The notes under the pieces were generated by a model, which saw nothing but the letters and a program-made list of their open reading frames with translations, ran no database searches and was not told where the DNA came from. A stretch of DNA of 35,906 nucleotides from Candidatus Methylomirabilota bacterium (GTDB lineage: Bacteria > Methylomirabilota > Methylomirabilia > Rokubacteriales > CSP1-6), in contig DASYVT010000047.1 of the NCBI GenBank assembly GCA_035936835.1, forward strand, positions 1 through 35,906, in the 5' to 3' direction. Positions 26,521 to 34,630 of this stretch are shown piece after piece. Position numbers and translations under genes: made by a program. Position 1 is the first letter of the stretch, and the number at the start of each line of letters is the position of its first letter.

Positions 26521-27402
26521 ATGACCGACAACATGCCTGGACCGACTTCGCACACCTACTTTTCCCAGCGCCTGCGTCTGCACTACGTGGACTGGGGCAA
26601 CGCCGGCAAGCCTCCGCTGCTCCTGCTCCACGGCGGGCGCGACCACTGCCGGAACTGGGACTGGACCGCCGCGGCGCTCAGGAACGACTGGCACATCATC
26701 GCGCCGGACCTTCGCGGGCACGGCGACAGCCAGTGGTCGCCCGACGGCACCTATACGATGGCCGGCTACATCTACGACCTGGCCCAGCTCGTCCACCAAC
26801 AGCGGCTGGCGCCGGTCACGATCATCGCGCACTCCCTCGGCGGGAACATCGCGCTCCGCTACGCCGGCATCTATCCCGACACGGTGGCGAGGCTGGCGGC
26901 CATCGAGGGGCTCGGCCCGCCGCCGCGCGTGCTGGCCGAGCGGGGCGCCAAGACCATTGCCCTACGCATGGACGACTGGATCAGTGAGCAGCGCGGCCTC
27001 GCCGGCCGGACGCCCAGGCGCTACGCCTCGATCGAGGACGCCTTCCGCCGCATGCAGGAGGAGAACCCGCATCTCTCCGCGGAGCAGGCGCGGCACCTGA
27101 CCGCCCAGGGCGTCAACCAGAACGAGGACGGCACCTACAGCTGGAAGTTCGACAACTACGTGCGCGCCTGGCCCCCCTACGACATGTCCGGCCGGGACAT
27201 CAAAGACCTGTGGTCGCGGATCGACAGTCCGACCCTTCTCCTGTACGGGAAGGAGAGCCAATCCGGCAACCCGGCCGAGGATGGCCGTGCCGCGCCGTTT
27301 CGCAACGCCACCGTCCTCGGCATCGACAAGGCGGGGCATTGGCTGCACCATGACCGCTTGGACGAGTTCCTCCGGATCATTCGCGAGTTCCTGAAGGACT
27401 GA
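26521..27402 (+). CDS. Alpha/beta hydrolase
   Basis: A 293-residue canonical hydrolase. The oxyanion-hole region is PLLLLHGGRDH. IIAPDLRGHGDS follows, the nucleophile elbow is AHSLGGN with Ser105, and a late LLLYGKESQSG segment positions the acid. The catalytic histidine lies in KAGHWLHHDR near the C-terminus. The overall length and cap (residues about 140-215) fit ester, lactone or C-C hydrolases. A TTG at 26494 would add nine residues; ATG 26521 is preferred. It lies 15 bases upstream of the dioxygenase gene. Confidence 0.92.
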   Translation: MTDNMPGPTSHTYFSQRLRLHYVDWGNAGKPPLLLLHGGRDHCRNWDWTAAALRNDWHIIAPDLRGHGDSQWSPDGTYTMAGYIYDLAQLVHQQRLAPVTIIAHSLGGNIALRYAGIYPDTVARLAAIEGLGPPPRVLAERGAKTIALRMDDWISEQRGLAGRTPRRYASIEDAFRRMQEENPHLSAEQARHLTAQGVNQNEDGTYSWKFDNYVRAWPPYDMSGRDIKDLWSRIDSPTLLLYGKESQSGNPAEDGRAAPFRNATVLGIDKAGHWLHHDRLDEFLRIIREFLKD

Positions 27403-27417
27403 TCAAAAGGAGCGGTG

Positions 27418-28497
27418 ATGAGCACGATGAAGGCGGAGCCGATCGCCGGACCCGAGGCGTGGCTGGGCGCCGACATGGCGCGATCCACGGAATGGATCGG
27501 GACCGTGTCCGCCCGGGCGGTCGCCGAGCTGGATGCGGCGCTCCGCGGCCTCGAGCGCCGCGGCCTCGCCTGGCCGCGCTTCGGCTGCGACGACTTCCCG
27601 CTGCCGACGTTCTCGCGCGAGCTGGGGAGCGTCCTCGATGAGCTGGAGCGTGGGCGCGGCTTCGTGCTCCTGCGCGGCATTCCCGTCGGCCGCTACGCGC
27701 CGGACGAGCTGAAGAACCTCTACTGGGGCCTCGGCGCCCACCTGGGCCGCGCCCGCTACCAGAACGCGCAGGGCGAGCTGATCGGCGAGGTGCGGGACGA
27801 GAATCGGCTCTATGGACAGGTCCGCGAGGTGTCGATGGACTCAGCGCTCGGCCGCTCCTCGCGCTCGAAGGCGCGGTCGGCCGGGCCGCTGCGCTTCCAC
27901 ACCGACCGCTGCGACCTCGTGAGCCTCCTGTGCGTGCGCACGGCACGCGCCGGCGGTTTGAGCCGGATCGTGAGCGCGGTGAGCGTGGCCAACGCGATCC
28001 TCGCCCGGCGGCCCGACCTCCACGCCCTTCTCTGGCAGGACTACTGGCGGAGCCGCCAGGGCGAGGAGGACGGCGGCGAGCGCCAGACCTACGCGCTGCC
28101 GCTCTTCGCGATGCACCAGGGCAAGTTCACCACGCAGTACTCGCGGACGTTCGTGGAGGCCGCGCAGAAGCTGCCCGGCGTCCCGCGCCTGAGCGCGGCC
28201 CAGGAGGAGGCGCTCGACTTGCACGCCGAGGTGTGCGAAGAATTGGCCTTCACCATGGAGCTCGAGCCCGGCGACCTCCAGCTTCTCAACAACCACGTCA
28301 TCTACCATGGGCGCACGGCGTATGAAGACGCGAACGGCCCGGACGGCGACCGGCTCTTGCTGCGCCTCTGGCTCGCGCCGCTCAACAGCCGCGCGCTGCC
28401 GCCGGGCTTCGAGACGCTCTGGGGCACGACGGTGGCGGGCGCGCCCCGCGGCGGCATCGCCCAGCCCGTGCCCGCTCAGAAGGAGACATGTTCATGA
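27418..28497 (+). CDS. TauD/TfdA-family Fe(II)/2-oxoglutarate dioxygenase
   Basis: A 359-residue protein with the 2-His-1-Asp iron site: HTD at His161 and Asp163, and the distal His297 in VIYHGRTAY, followed by the 2-oxoglutarate-binding arginine in LLLRLWLA. A GFVLLRGIPVGRYAP strand near residue 80 is typical of the TauD group. AAAGGAG at 27405-27411 supports ATG 27418; GTG 27415 is an alternative one codon upstream. Its last ten bases overlap the start of the binding-protein gene. It oxidatively cleaves an unknown small substrate; sulfonates, nitriles or ether acids are possibilities in the family. Confidence 0.92.
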   Translation: MSTMKAEPIAGPEAWLGADMARSTEWIGTVSARAVAELDAALRGLERRGLAWPRFGCDDFPLPTFSRELGSVLDELERGRGFVLLRGIPVGRYAPDELKNLYWGLGAHLGRARYQNAQGELIGEVRDENRLYGQVREVSMDSALGRSSRSKARSAGPLRFHTDRCDLVSLLCVRTARAGGLSRIVSAVSVANAILARRPDLHALLWQDYWRSRQGEEDGGERQTYALPLFAMHQGKFTTQYSRTFVEAAQKLPGVPRLSAAQEEALDLHAEVCEELAFTMELEPGDLQLLNNHVIYHGRTAYEDANGPDGDRLLLRLWLAPLNSRALPPGFETLWGTTVAGAPRGGIAQPVPAQKETCS

Positions 28498-30032
28498 CCT
28501 ATCGACGCGCGCTTGTCCTGATCCTCGTCACCCTCGTGCTCGTCCTCGCCGTTGCGCCCGGGAGGGGACTCGCCGCTCCCGAAGGCCAGCTCATCTGGGG
28601 CGTGCACGTCTCGCTGGCCCCGACCTGGTTCGAGCCCGCCGAGACCCCTGGCATGATCACACCCTTCATGGTGCTCTACGCGCTGCACGACGCCATGGTG
28701 AAGCCCATGCCCGGCCAGCCCACGGCGCCGAGCCTGGCCGAGTCGTGGTCCGTTTCGAAGGACGGCCTCGTCTACGAATTCGTCCTCCGCAAAGGGGCGC
28801 GATTCCACAACGGCGACCCCGTCACCGCCGAGGACGTGAAGTTCTCCTTCGAGCGCTACCGCGGCAGCTCCAACAAGATGCTAAAGGAACGGGTGGTCGC
28901 CGTGGAGGCGCCCGATCCCGTGCGAGTCCGCTTCCGTCTGAGGCAACCGTGGCCCGACTTCCTGACCTTCTATACGAACGCCACGGGTGCGGGCTGGATC
29001 GTGCCGAAGAAATACGTCGAGAAGGTGGGCGACGAGGGCTTCAAGAAAGCGCCGGTAGGCGCGGGGCCCTACAAGTTCGTGTCGTTCACCCCCGGGGTCG
29101 AGCTGGTCCTCGAGGCCTTCGACCAGTACTGGCGGAAGTCCCCCAGCGTGAAGCGCCTGGTCTTCCGTGTCATCTCCGACGAGTCCACCCGGCTGGCCGC
29201 GCTCAAGCGCGGTGAGGTGGACATCGTCTACTCCGTGCGCGGCGAGCTGGCCGAAGAGCTGCAGCGGACGGCAGGTCTCACCCTCAAGCCCGCAGTCATC
29301 CAGGGCACGTTCTGGCTCTACTTCCCCGACCAGTGGGATCCCAAGTCGCCGTGGTACGATCGCCGGGTCCGGCTGGCCGCGAGCCTGGCCATGGATCGTC
29401 CAACCATCAACCAGGCGCTGACCCTCGGGTATTCCAAGCTCACCGGCAGCATCATCCCCAGCTCGTTCGACTTTTTCTGGCAGCCGCCGGCTCCCGTCTA
29501 TGGCGCGGCCCGAGCCAAGCAGCTCCTCGCGGAGGCCGGTTACCCCAGCGGCTTCGATGCCGGCGACTACTACTGTGACGCCTCCTACTCCAATCTGGCC
29601 GAAGCTGTCGGCAACAATCTCCAGGCGGCGGGGATTCGCGTGAGGCTCCGCCCGCTCGAGCGGGCGGCGTTCTTCAGCGCGTACTCCGAGAAGAAGCTCA
29701 AGAACATCATCCAGGGATCGAGCGGGGCGTTCGGCAACACCGCCACGCGCCTCGAGGCCTTCGGCGTTACAGGAGGGGCCTACGCCTACGGCGGATACCC
29801 GGACATCGACGGACTGTTCCAGGAGCAGGCGGCCGAGCTGGACCGGAAGCGCCGCGAGGCGACCCTGCACAAGATCCAGCAGCTCGTTCACGACAAGGTC
29901 ATGTACGCGCCCATCTGGGAGCTGGCCTTCCTGAACGGCGTGGGGCCGCGCGTCCAGGAGTCGGGCCTCGGCCTCATCTCCGGCCACGCCTACTCGGCGC
30001 CCTACGAGGACGTCACGCTCAAGGCGAAGTAG
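28488..30032 (+). CDS. Family-5 extracellular solute-binding protein (orphan)
   Basis: A 514-residue secreted or periplasmic protein with an N-terminal signal (MFMTYRR, hydrophobic core to about residue 22, cleavage near GLAA). The SBP family-5 motifs VLRKGARFHNGDPVTAEDVKFSFERYR, AGPYKFVSF and AASLAMDRPTINQAL are at normal positions, and the C-terminus is complete. No permease or ATPase genes follow. Instead, 12 bases after its stop there is an inverted permease tail and then repeat A. It overlaps the dioxygenase gene by ten bases, implying that the imported substrate is the dioxygenase substrate or a related compound. Confidence 0.93.
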   Translation: MFMTYRRALVLILVTLVLVLAVAPGRGLAAPEGQLIWGVHVSLAPTWFEPAETPGMITPFMVLYALHDAMVKPMPGQPTAPSLAESWSVSKDGLVYEFVLRKGARFHNGDPVTAEDVKFSFERYRGSSNKMLKERVVAVEAPDPVRVRFRLRQPWPDFLTFYTNATGAGWIVPKKYVEKVGDEGFKKAPVGAGPYKFVSFTPGVELVLEAFDQYWRKSPSVKRLVFRVISDESTRLAALKRGEVDIVYSVRGELAEELQRTAGLTLKPAVIQGTFWLYFPDQWDPKSPWYDRRVRLAASLAMDRPTINQALTLGYSKLTGSIIPSSFDFFWQPPAPVYGAARAKQLLAEAGYPSGFDAGDYYCDASYSNLAEAVGNNLQAAGIRVRLRPLERAAFFSAYSEKKLKNIIQGSSGAFGNTATRLEAFGVTGGAYAYGGYPDIDGLFQEQAAELDRKRREATLHKIQQLVHDKVMYAPIWELAFLNGVGPRVQESGLGLISGHAYSAPYEDVTLKAK

Positions 30033-30044
30033 GCCGCGAGCCGC

Positions 30045-30098
30045 TCAGCCCTGGCGGCGGAGCTTCGGATCCCAGGCGTCGCGCAGCGTGTCGCCGAA
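30045..30098 (-). pseudogene. C-terminal fragment of a DppC-like ABC permease
   Basis: Seventeen codons plus stop read FGDTLRDAWDPKLRRQG, matching the closing tail of DppC-like permeases (the importer permease here ends GDWLRDTFDPKLRQL). The fragment stops exactly where repeat A begins; the rest of the gene is absent. Confidence 0.65.
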
Positions 30099-30285
30099 GC
30101 GCGTAGGCGACACGAAGGCCATGATCAGACCGGCCGGGGCCGGCGAGCACCGACGGCGGGGTAGCTGGCGCCGAGAGCACCGCGCGGAGCGCATCGATGA
30201 TCCCCCGGCCGGGCCAGTCATCAACTGCGATCTTGCGCCGGCGACCGCGAGGCAGTCAAGACGCGTCCTGCAGGGGCAGAGTCCA
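30098..30285. repeat. 188-bp dispersed repeat, copy A
   Basis: It aligns over its full length with 31632-31820 at about 88% identity by hand (roughly 22 mismatches and one single-base gap). Both copies begin AGCGCGTAGGCGA and end with a TCCA. Its left edge cuts a permease gene and its right edge cuts a dienelactone hydrolase gene at a codon boundary. A pair of GC-rich arms inside (CCGGCCGGGG and CCCCGGCCGG) could pair. The second copy adjoins an IS91-like transposase remnant, so this may be a solo end or a non-autonomous derivative of such an element. Confidence 0.8.
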
Positions 30286-30405
30286 GATGACGACCACGCC
30301 CGGATACGGGCCGCCTCCAAACGGACGCGCCAGGTACGCGTCGATCTGATCGCCCTGGTGCCCGCGCATGTACACCGTTTCGGCAAGGAGCGCTTCGTAG
30401 GCCAT
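30286..30405 (-). pseudogene. N-terminal fragment of a dienelactone hydrolase-family protein
   Basis: Forty codons from ATG 30405, with GAGGAGG upstream, read MAYEALLAETVYMRGHQGDQ and continue to YPGVVVI, the N-terminal strand pattern of dienelactone hydrolases. The reading ends exactly at the repeat A boundary; the catalytic Cys/Asp/His part is missing. Remaining bases 30406-30524 hold the untranslated leader of this fragment and the gap before the cyclase gene, with no feature I can support. Confidence 0.65.
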
Positions 30406-30524
30406 GGCCGTCCTCCTCTACGACTTTTTCCGGTGCCGCATGATACTCGAAGATGACCGTACGCTTGGCTGTCAAGACGTGGCAAGGTTGGAAGCGCCTC
30501 CGACACCCCACCAGGGAGGACCTG

Positions 30525-31502
30525 ATGACCACTCGCCCCGCCGTCACCCCCGCGCTCCTCGAGGAATACTGCACGCGGTTTCGCAACTGGGGTCGCTGGG
30601 GTGCCGAAGACGAGATCGGGACGCTGAACTTCATCACGCCCGAGGTCATCAAGCGGGCGGGCCGCCTCGTGCGACAGGGCAAGGTCATCTCCTGCGCCCT
30701 CAACTTCGACACGAACGGCCCGCAGACCGGCGCCTTCGGCCGGGTGAACCCGATCCACAGCATGGTGGCCACGGGCACGGACCACGCGACGGGCCGGCAG
30801 AAGCTGGCGGGCTTCGACACGCTGCCATTCGGCTGGGGCTTCGCCGACGACCAGATCACCATGTTCCTGCAGTGCGGGACGCAGTGGGACGGGCTCGGCC
30901 ACATCTTCCACAATGGCAAGATGTACGGCGGGCGCGATGCGAGCCTGGTGTCGTCCACCGGCGCGGCGCGTAACGGCATCGAGCACTACAAGGACAAGAT
31001 CGTCTCCCGCGGTGTCCTCCTCGACATCGCGCGGTTCAAGGGCGTGGACGCGCTCCGGCCGGGCGAGCCGATCTACACCGAAGACCTGGATGCGTGCGCG
31101 GCCAGTGAGCGCGTCACGATTGAAGCCGGTGACATCGTGCTGATCAGGACGGGGGACGTGGGCCGAAGAGTCCGGGAGCGGAGCTGGGGGACCTTCTCGG
31201 CCGGCGACGCCGCGGGCCTCTCATTTCTCACCGCCCCGTGGCTCCACGAGAAATCCGTCGCGGGAATCGCCACCGACACCTGGGGGGCTGAGGTCCGGCC
31301 CAACGAGTTGGCCGGCGCCTTCCAGCCTCTCCACCTCGTAATCATCGTGAACATGGGGCTGCTCGTCGGGGAGATCTTCGACCTCGAGGCGCTCGGCGCC
31401 GACTGCGCGGCGGACGGCGTCTACGAGTTCATGTTCGTGGCCCCGCCGTTGCCCATCACCCGCGCGGTGGGCTCCCCGATCAATCCCCAGGCCATCAAGT
31501 AG
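30525..31502 (+). CDS. Cyclase-family hydrolase (kynurenine formamidase-like)
   Basis: A 325-residue protein of the metal-dependent cyclase/formamidase family. Characteristic runs are WGRWGAEDEIGTLNFITPEVI near the N-terminus, QCGTQWDGLGHIFHNGKMYGG (about residues 113-133) in place of the classical HxGTHxD metal motif, and GDIVLIRTGDVGRR. The C-terminal VYEFMFVAPPLPITRAVGSP is typical of the large subfamily. GGGAGGACC supports ATG 30525 over the frame start at 30453. It is intact although flanked on both sides by repeats A and B. The LLM gene fragment begins two bases after its stop. The substrate is unknown. Confidence 0.9.
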   Translation: MTTRPAVTPALLEEYCTRFRNWGRWGAEDEIGTLNFITPEVIKRAGRLVRQGKVISCALNFDTNGPQTGAFGRVNPIHSMVATGTDHATGRQKLAGFDTLPFGWGFADDQITMFLQCGTQWDGLGHIFHNGKMYGGRDASLVSSTGAARNGIEHYKDKIVSRGVLLDIARFKGVDALRPGEPIYTEDLDACAASERVTIEAGDIVLIRTGDVGRRVRERSWGTFSAGDAAGLSFLTAPWLHEKSVAGIATDTWGAEVRPNELAGAFQPLHLVIIVNMGLLVGEIFDLEALGADCAADGVYEFMFVAPPLPITRAVGSPINPQAIK

Positions 31503-31504
31503 CG

Positions 31505-31633
31505 ATGGGCTTCGGGACCTACTATTTCTTGCAGGCGGCGCCGGGGATGACCCACGCCGAGGTCATCCACCGTGAGCTCGACGAGATGCAGTGGACGGAG
31601 GAGCTGGGCTTCGACGAGGTCTGGCTGACCGAG
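31505..31633 (+). pseudogene. Truncated LLM-class flavin-dependent oxidoreductase
   Basis: Forty-three codons from ATG 31505 encode the family N-terminus, including a MTHAEVIHRELDEMQWTEEL and GFDEVWLTE segment. In intact members WLTE is followed by a conserved HHF-type motif, absent here because repeat B begins at 31632. The lost part includes the flavin and F420 barrel. It was presumably co-transcribed with the cyclase gene. Confidence 0.75.
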
Positions 31634-31820
31634 CGCGTAGGCGAGATAAAGGCCATTCTCAGACCGGGCCGGGGCCGGCGGACACCGACGGCGGGGTGGC
31701 GGGCGCCGAGAGAACCGCGCGTCGCGCATCGGTGATCCCCCAGCCGGGCCAGTCAGCAGCTACGAGCTTGCGCCGGCGAGCGCGGGGCAGTCAAGACGCG
31801 TCCTGCCGGGGCAGCGTCCA
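31632..31820. repeat. 189-bp dispersed repeat, copy B
   Basis: This is the partner of copy A in the same orientation, with near-identical ends. Its left edge truncates the LLM gene. On its right, 18 bases beyond the repeat, lies the stop codon of the IS91-like transposase remnant read from the minus strand. It is therefore in the position of the 3' non-coding end of that element. Confidence 0.8.
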
Positions 31821-31838
31821 ACCCCGAGACTGGGCGGA

Positions 31839-31997
31839 TTACTGATGGGAGGGGGCGGCAGCGCGCAGGGCGGCCGACGGCGGGGCCGGCCCCGGAGAGT
31901 CCGCCGGGTGGAGCAGGCCCAGGGGCGCGAGGATCGTGCCCACCACGGCCGGGGCCTCCAGCGTGGCGATGCGCCGCACCCGGCGGTGCGGCTTGGC
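31839..31997 (-). pseudogene. C-terminal remnant of an IS91-like transposase
   Basis: Fifty-two codons plus TAA read, in part, VRRIATLEAPAVVGTILAPL and then a Pro/Ala-rich tail. This resembles the closing segment of Y2-type IS91-family transposases, where a hydrophobic IxxPAVVxxIL motif precedes a short proline-rich end. Upstream it is cut exactly at the stop codon of the serine hydrolase gene. The zinc-finger and catalytic tyrosine parts are missing. The family assignment rests on remembered C-terminal patterns. Confidence 0.5.
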
Positions 31998-34574
31998 CTA
32001 AAACTCTTGCGACTTGCCGCGCGCGCGCGTGAGCTTCACGACGCCGAAGCGGTCGTGCACGTGCAGCGTGAACGTCTCGGCCTCGCGATAGACGCGATAG
32101 CACCGCTTGCGCCCGCCGTCCGTGACGTTCCACGTGCGGCAGTAGAGTCCCTCGGGGGTGATGCGCCATCGGCCGATGTCGAAGCCGGATCCCAACGTGG
32201 AGTACACGATGCCGTCGGGAGCGATGTAGAGCCGCAACCCGCCGACCCTGAACGTGTTGCCCGGAAGCTCGCCGTGGAGCTCGGTGGCGGTCAGCGGTGG
32301 TTGCTGAATTGCCTTCGGGGCCGCGCCGGGCGGCGGCGACGTACAGAAGGGACGAATCGCCTCACCCGCGAGGATCATCGAGTCGACGTCGTAGTTGTGG
32401 CCGTCGCTGAAACGGAAGGCGGAGACGCCGTTCGGGAGCAGCGCGACGAGATTGCCGCCGTATCCGGCCATGTACGGGATCTGGAAGAAGCAGCCGAGAT
32501 CGGTGCGATACGGCACCGACCAGAACGACAGGTGGTACCGCTGTTCGCCGAATAGGTTGCTCCGGAGTGTCGGGAGACCCGTCGCCCGCGTTCGGTACAG
32601 GGCTTCGGCAAGCTTCGTCGCGCTCAGGATCTGCTGCCCATCGTGCCGGCCGCCGTTCTGGAGGAGCGTTGTCAGCTTCGCGATGTCGTCGACGGTCGGA
32701 TAGAGCCCGTACCCGAGCAGCGGAATCCCGCGACTCCCGTCACTCTCGCGCGTGTGCATCGTCGGCAAGTGCAAGATCCCGATTGGCCGAAAGACCTCGT
32801 CGACGACCATGTCCCAGAGATGCGCGTTCGGCCCCGCCTTCTGCTTGAGAAACGCGTCCATCGCCGCCGCGAGCACGAACGTGACCGTCGAGTTGTAGCG
32901 GACGACTTCGCCGCGCGCCCACGGATACTTCCCGTACGAGAATCCACGGTCGAGCTTCGCCTGCGCCGTGGGCGCCAATACCCACTCGATCATCTTCGGC
33001 TTGTTCTCGTCGGGTTCAGGATCCAGCCAGTCACGCTGCGGTCCGTTGTCTCCGATCGGCGCAGCCATGCTGAGCGCGTCCGCGAACGTGACGTCGTTCC
33101 ATCCATCGTGCGTGGCTGTCACCTTCACGTGGTCCGCGATCTTCAGGTCGAACACGCCGTCACCGTACTTCTGCGCGAGGCGCAGCAGCGCGACGCCGGC
33201 GCCGAGGGATTTCGTGACGGAGAACACCCCGTGGCGCATGTGACGGCAATACGGATACGGACCGGAGCGCGTGGTACAGCTCTTCACGTAGACGGTGCCG
33301 TCGATCACGAGGCCGTTGGCGCTGATGTCTTCGGGGGCGGCATCGCCGTCGAACGCGTCGAGCCGCGAGTCGCGCGCGGACACGGGCAACGACGCCCACG
33401 GCTTTATCGGAGCTTCGAGTCGCCGCTCGGTCTCGAACTCGGCGCGCAACGCCACCTCCTCGGCGATGGCGCCCGGGGTGTAGGTCATCGGTCCCTGGGC
33501 CCAGAAGTCGTCTCGCGCCCACTCCTTGGTTTCCTGGGTGAATTGGACCCTGAGATGCGACACGCGCGTGTCGTCGAAGAGGAACGTGGCGAGACCGTTG
33601 TGTGTGCCGTTCGTGATCCGATCGACGACCACGAACGGGAAGGAGGCGCGCGACATGCCCCGATCGCCCGGCTCGGACCACACGCGCCCCGGGGACACGA
33701 TGAACGCCAGCGGCAGCTGCGCCGTGGCGCCCGGCGACGACATGATCGTCCGTACGACCGGGACCAGATGATCGCCGTGCGTGAAGAACGCCGCGCTGAA
33801 CCCGGGGCCGGGAGTTGGAAGACCGGCGCAGCCCTTGTGCGCGCTGAACGATCGGCCGGCGCCGACCGTGAGCGTCCCCCGCAGCGAATGTCGGGCGGGC
33901 GCCGGGGGACCCACCGGCATGAAGTAGTCGTTGTGCACGGGACCGTCGCCCACGTATCGCGAGGCGAACAAATCGTCGGCGGTGACGCGGTCGCGTGGGC
34001 CTCCCACCGGTGGAGGCGAGAGGTCGGCGAGGAGCGGCGGGCATCCGACCTGGCTCACGTCCATCACGCGGGTGAGCGTCACGCGGCCTTCCGTCGGGCC
34101 CCTCTTGAACACTCCCGCAAGTCCGCCGTCGGCGAAGCGATAGGTCAGGTCAGGCTTCTCGACGGTCGGAAGCTGGAAGCGAAGCACGCCGTCGACGATC
34201 CGGCCCGACGCGCGCCAGGAGCGAGGTTGCCAAGCCGCCCACGGTTCGTGGGTGCCGAGGCTGTAGATCACACGGGCGAAGCCGTTCGGAAAGACTTCCT
34301 CGACGACGAGCGTGTGGCACTGCGCGTCCGCGCCGGTGCGATCCTTCCAGGCGCCGTTCCACGCGCCGGAGAACCGTGAGACATCGGGCGGGACGTTCGG
34401 AGACGGCGGGACAATCCGCGTATCGGCCGGCAGGAGCGTCTCCTGGCGGCACCCCTTCGCGTCGGCCGGGCTCACGGTGAGCGCGAGCACGGCGGCGAGC
34501 AGGAGGCCGCCTCGGAGACGCCTGGGCGCGTAGATGGGATGAAGCGGCTGGCCTCTCGCTTGACGTGGTGGCAT
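31998..34574 (-). CDS. Secreted multidomain serine hydrolase (class C beta-lactamase/DD-peptidase fold)
   Basis: From ATG 34574 it is 858 residues. A signal-like segment (RRLRGGLLLAAVLALTV, then ADA) lies near residues 18-39, preceded by an unusually long N-terminus. Residues about 45-150 form a WNGAWKDR...VVEEVFPNGFARVIYSLG domain. The serine hydrolase domain holds Ser452-x-x-Lys455 (SVTK) and Tyr560-Asn-Ser. A final Cys-containing domain (about 770-858; GRWRITPEGLYCRTW) resembles small secreted accessory domains. No reliable third KTG-type motif could be placed. GC is nearer 62% in a sampled line, below most neighbours. The start codon is three bases from the putative IS110 edge, so the original 5' end may have been altered. 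Confidence 0.85.
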   Translation of the reverse strand: MPPRQARGQPLHPIYAPRRLRGGLLLAAVLALTVSPADAKGCRQETLLPADTRIVPPSPNVPPDVSRFSGAWNGAWKDRTGADAQCHTLVVEEVFPNGFARVIYSLGTHEPWAAWQPRSWRASGRIVDGVLRFQLPTVEKPDLTYRFADGGLAGVFKRGPTEGRVTLTRVMDVSQVGCPPLLADLSPPPVGGPRDRVTADDLFASRYVGDGPVHNDYFMPVGPPAPARHSLRGTLTVGAGRSFSAHKGCAGLPTPGPGFSAAFFTHGDHLVPVVRTIMSSPGATAQLPLAFIVSPGRVWSEPGDRGMSRASFPFVVVDRITNGTHNGLATFLFDDTRVSHLRVQFTQETKEWARDDFWAQGPMTYTPGAIAEEVALRAEFETERRLEAPIKPWASLPVSARDSRLDAFDGDAAPEDISANGLVIDGTVYVKSCTTRSGPYPYCRHMRHGVFSVTKSLGAGVALLRLAQKYGDGVFDLKIADHVKVTATHDGWNDVTFADALSMAAPIGDNGPQRDWLDPEPDENKPKMIEWVLAPTAQAKLDRGFSYGKYPWARGEVVRYNSTVTFVLAAAMDAFLKQKAGPNAHLWDMVVDEVFRPIGILHLPTMHTRESDGSRGIPLLGYGLYPTVDDIAKLTTLLQNGGRHDGQQILSATKLAEALYRTRATGLPTLRSNLFGEQRYHLSFWSVPYRTDLGCFFQIPYMAGYGGNLVALLPNGVSAFRFSDGHNYDVDSMILAGEAIRPFCTSPPPGAAPKAIQQPPLTATELHGELPGNTFRVGGLRLYIAPDGIVYSTLGSGFDIGRWRITPEGLYCRTWNVTDGGRKRCYRVYREAETFTLHVHDRFGVVKLTRARGKSQEF

Positions 34575-34630
34575 AGACTGCCCCACAAGAGCACCCCGCG
34601 GTCAACGCCGCAAGAAGGGAGAGGCCAGCC
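34546..34630. repeat. 12-bp inverted repeat spanning the transposase leader
   Basis: GGCTGGCCTCTC at 34546-34557 is perfectly complementary to GAGAGGCCAGCC at 34619-34630, which ends at the base before the transposase ATG. The 61 bases between hold a smaller bulged hairpin (GTGG/GGCA with TGCC/CCAC, about 34565-34586). The outer stem would mask the transposase start in transcripts entering from outside. Confidence 0.7.

Noticed and set aside
30045-30986. One long minus-strand gene across the permease tail, repeat A and the cyclase region
   Set aside because: Only its last 17 residues match a protein family; the rest changes character at each repeat edge and runs antisense to the intact cyclase gene.
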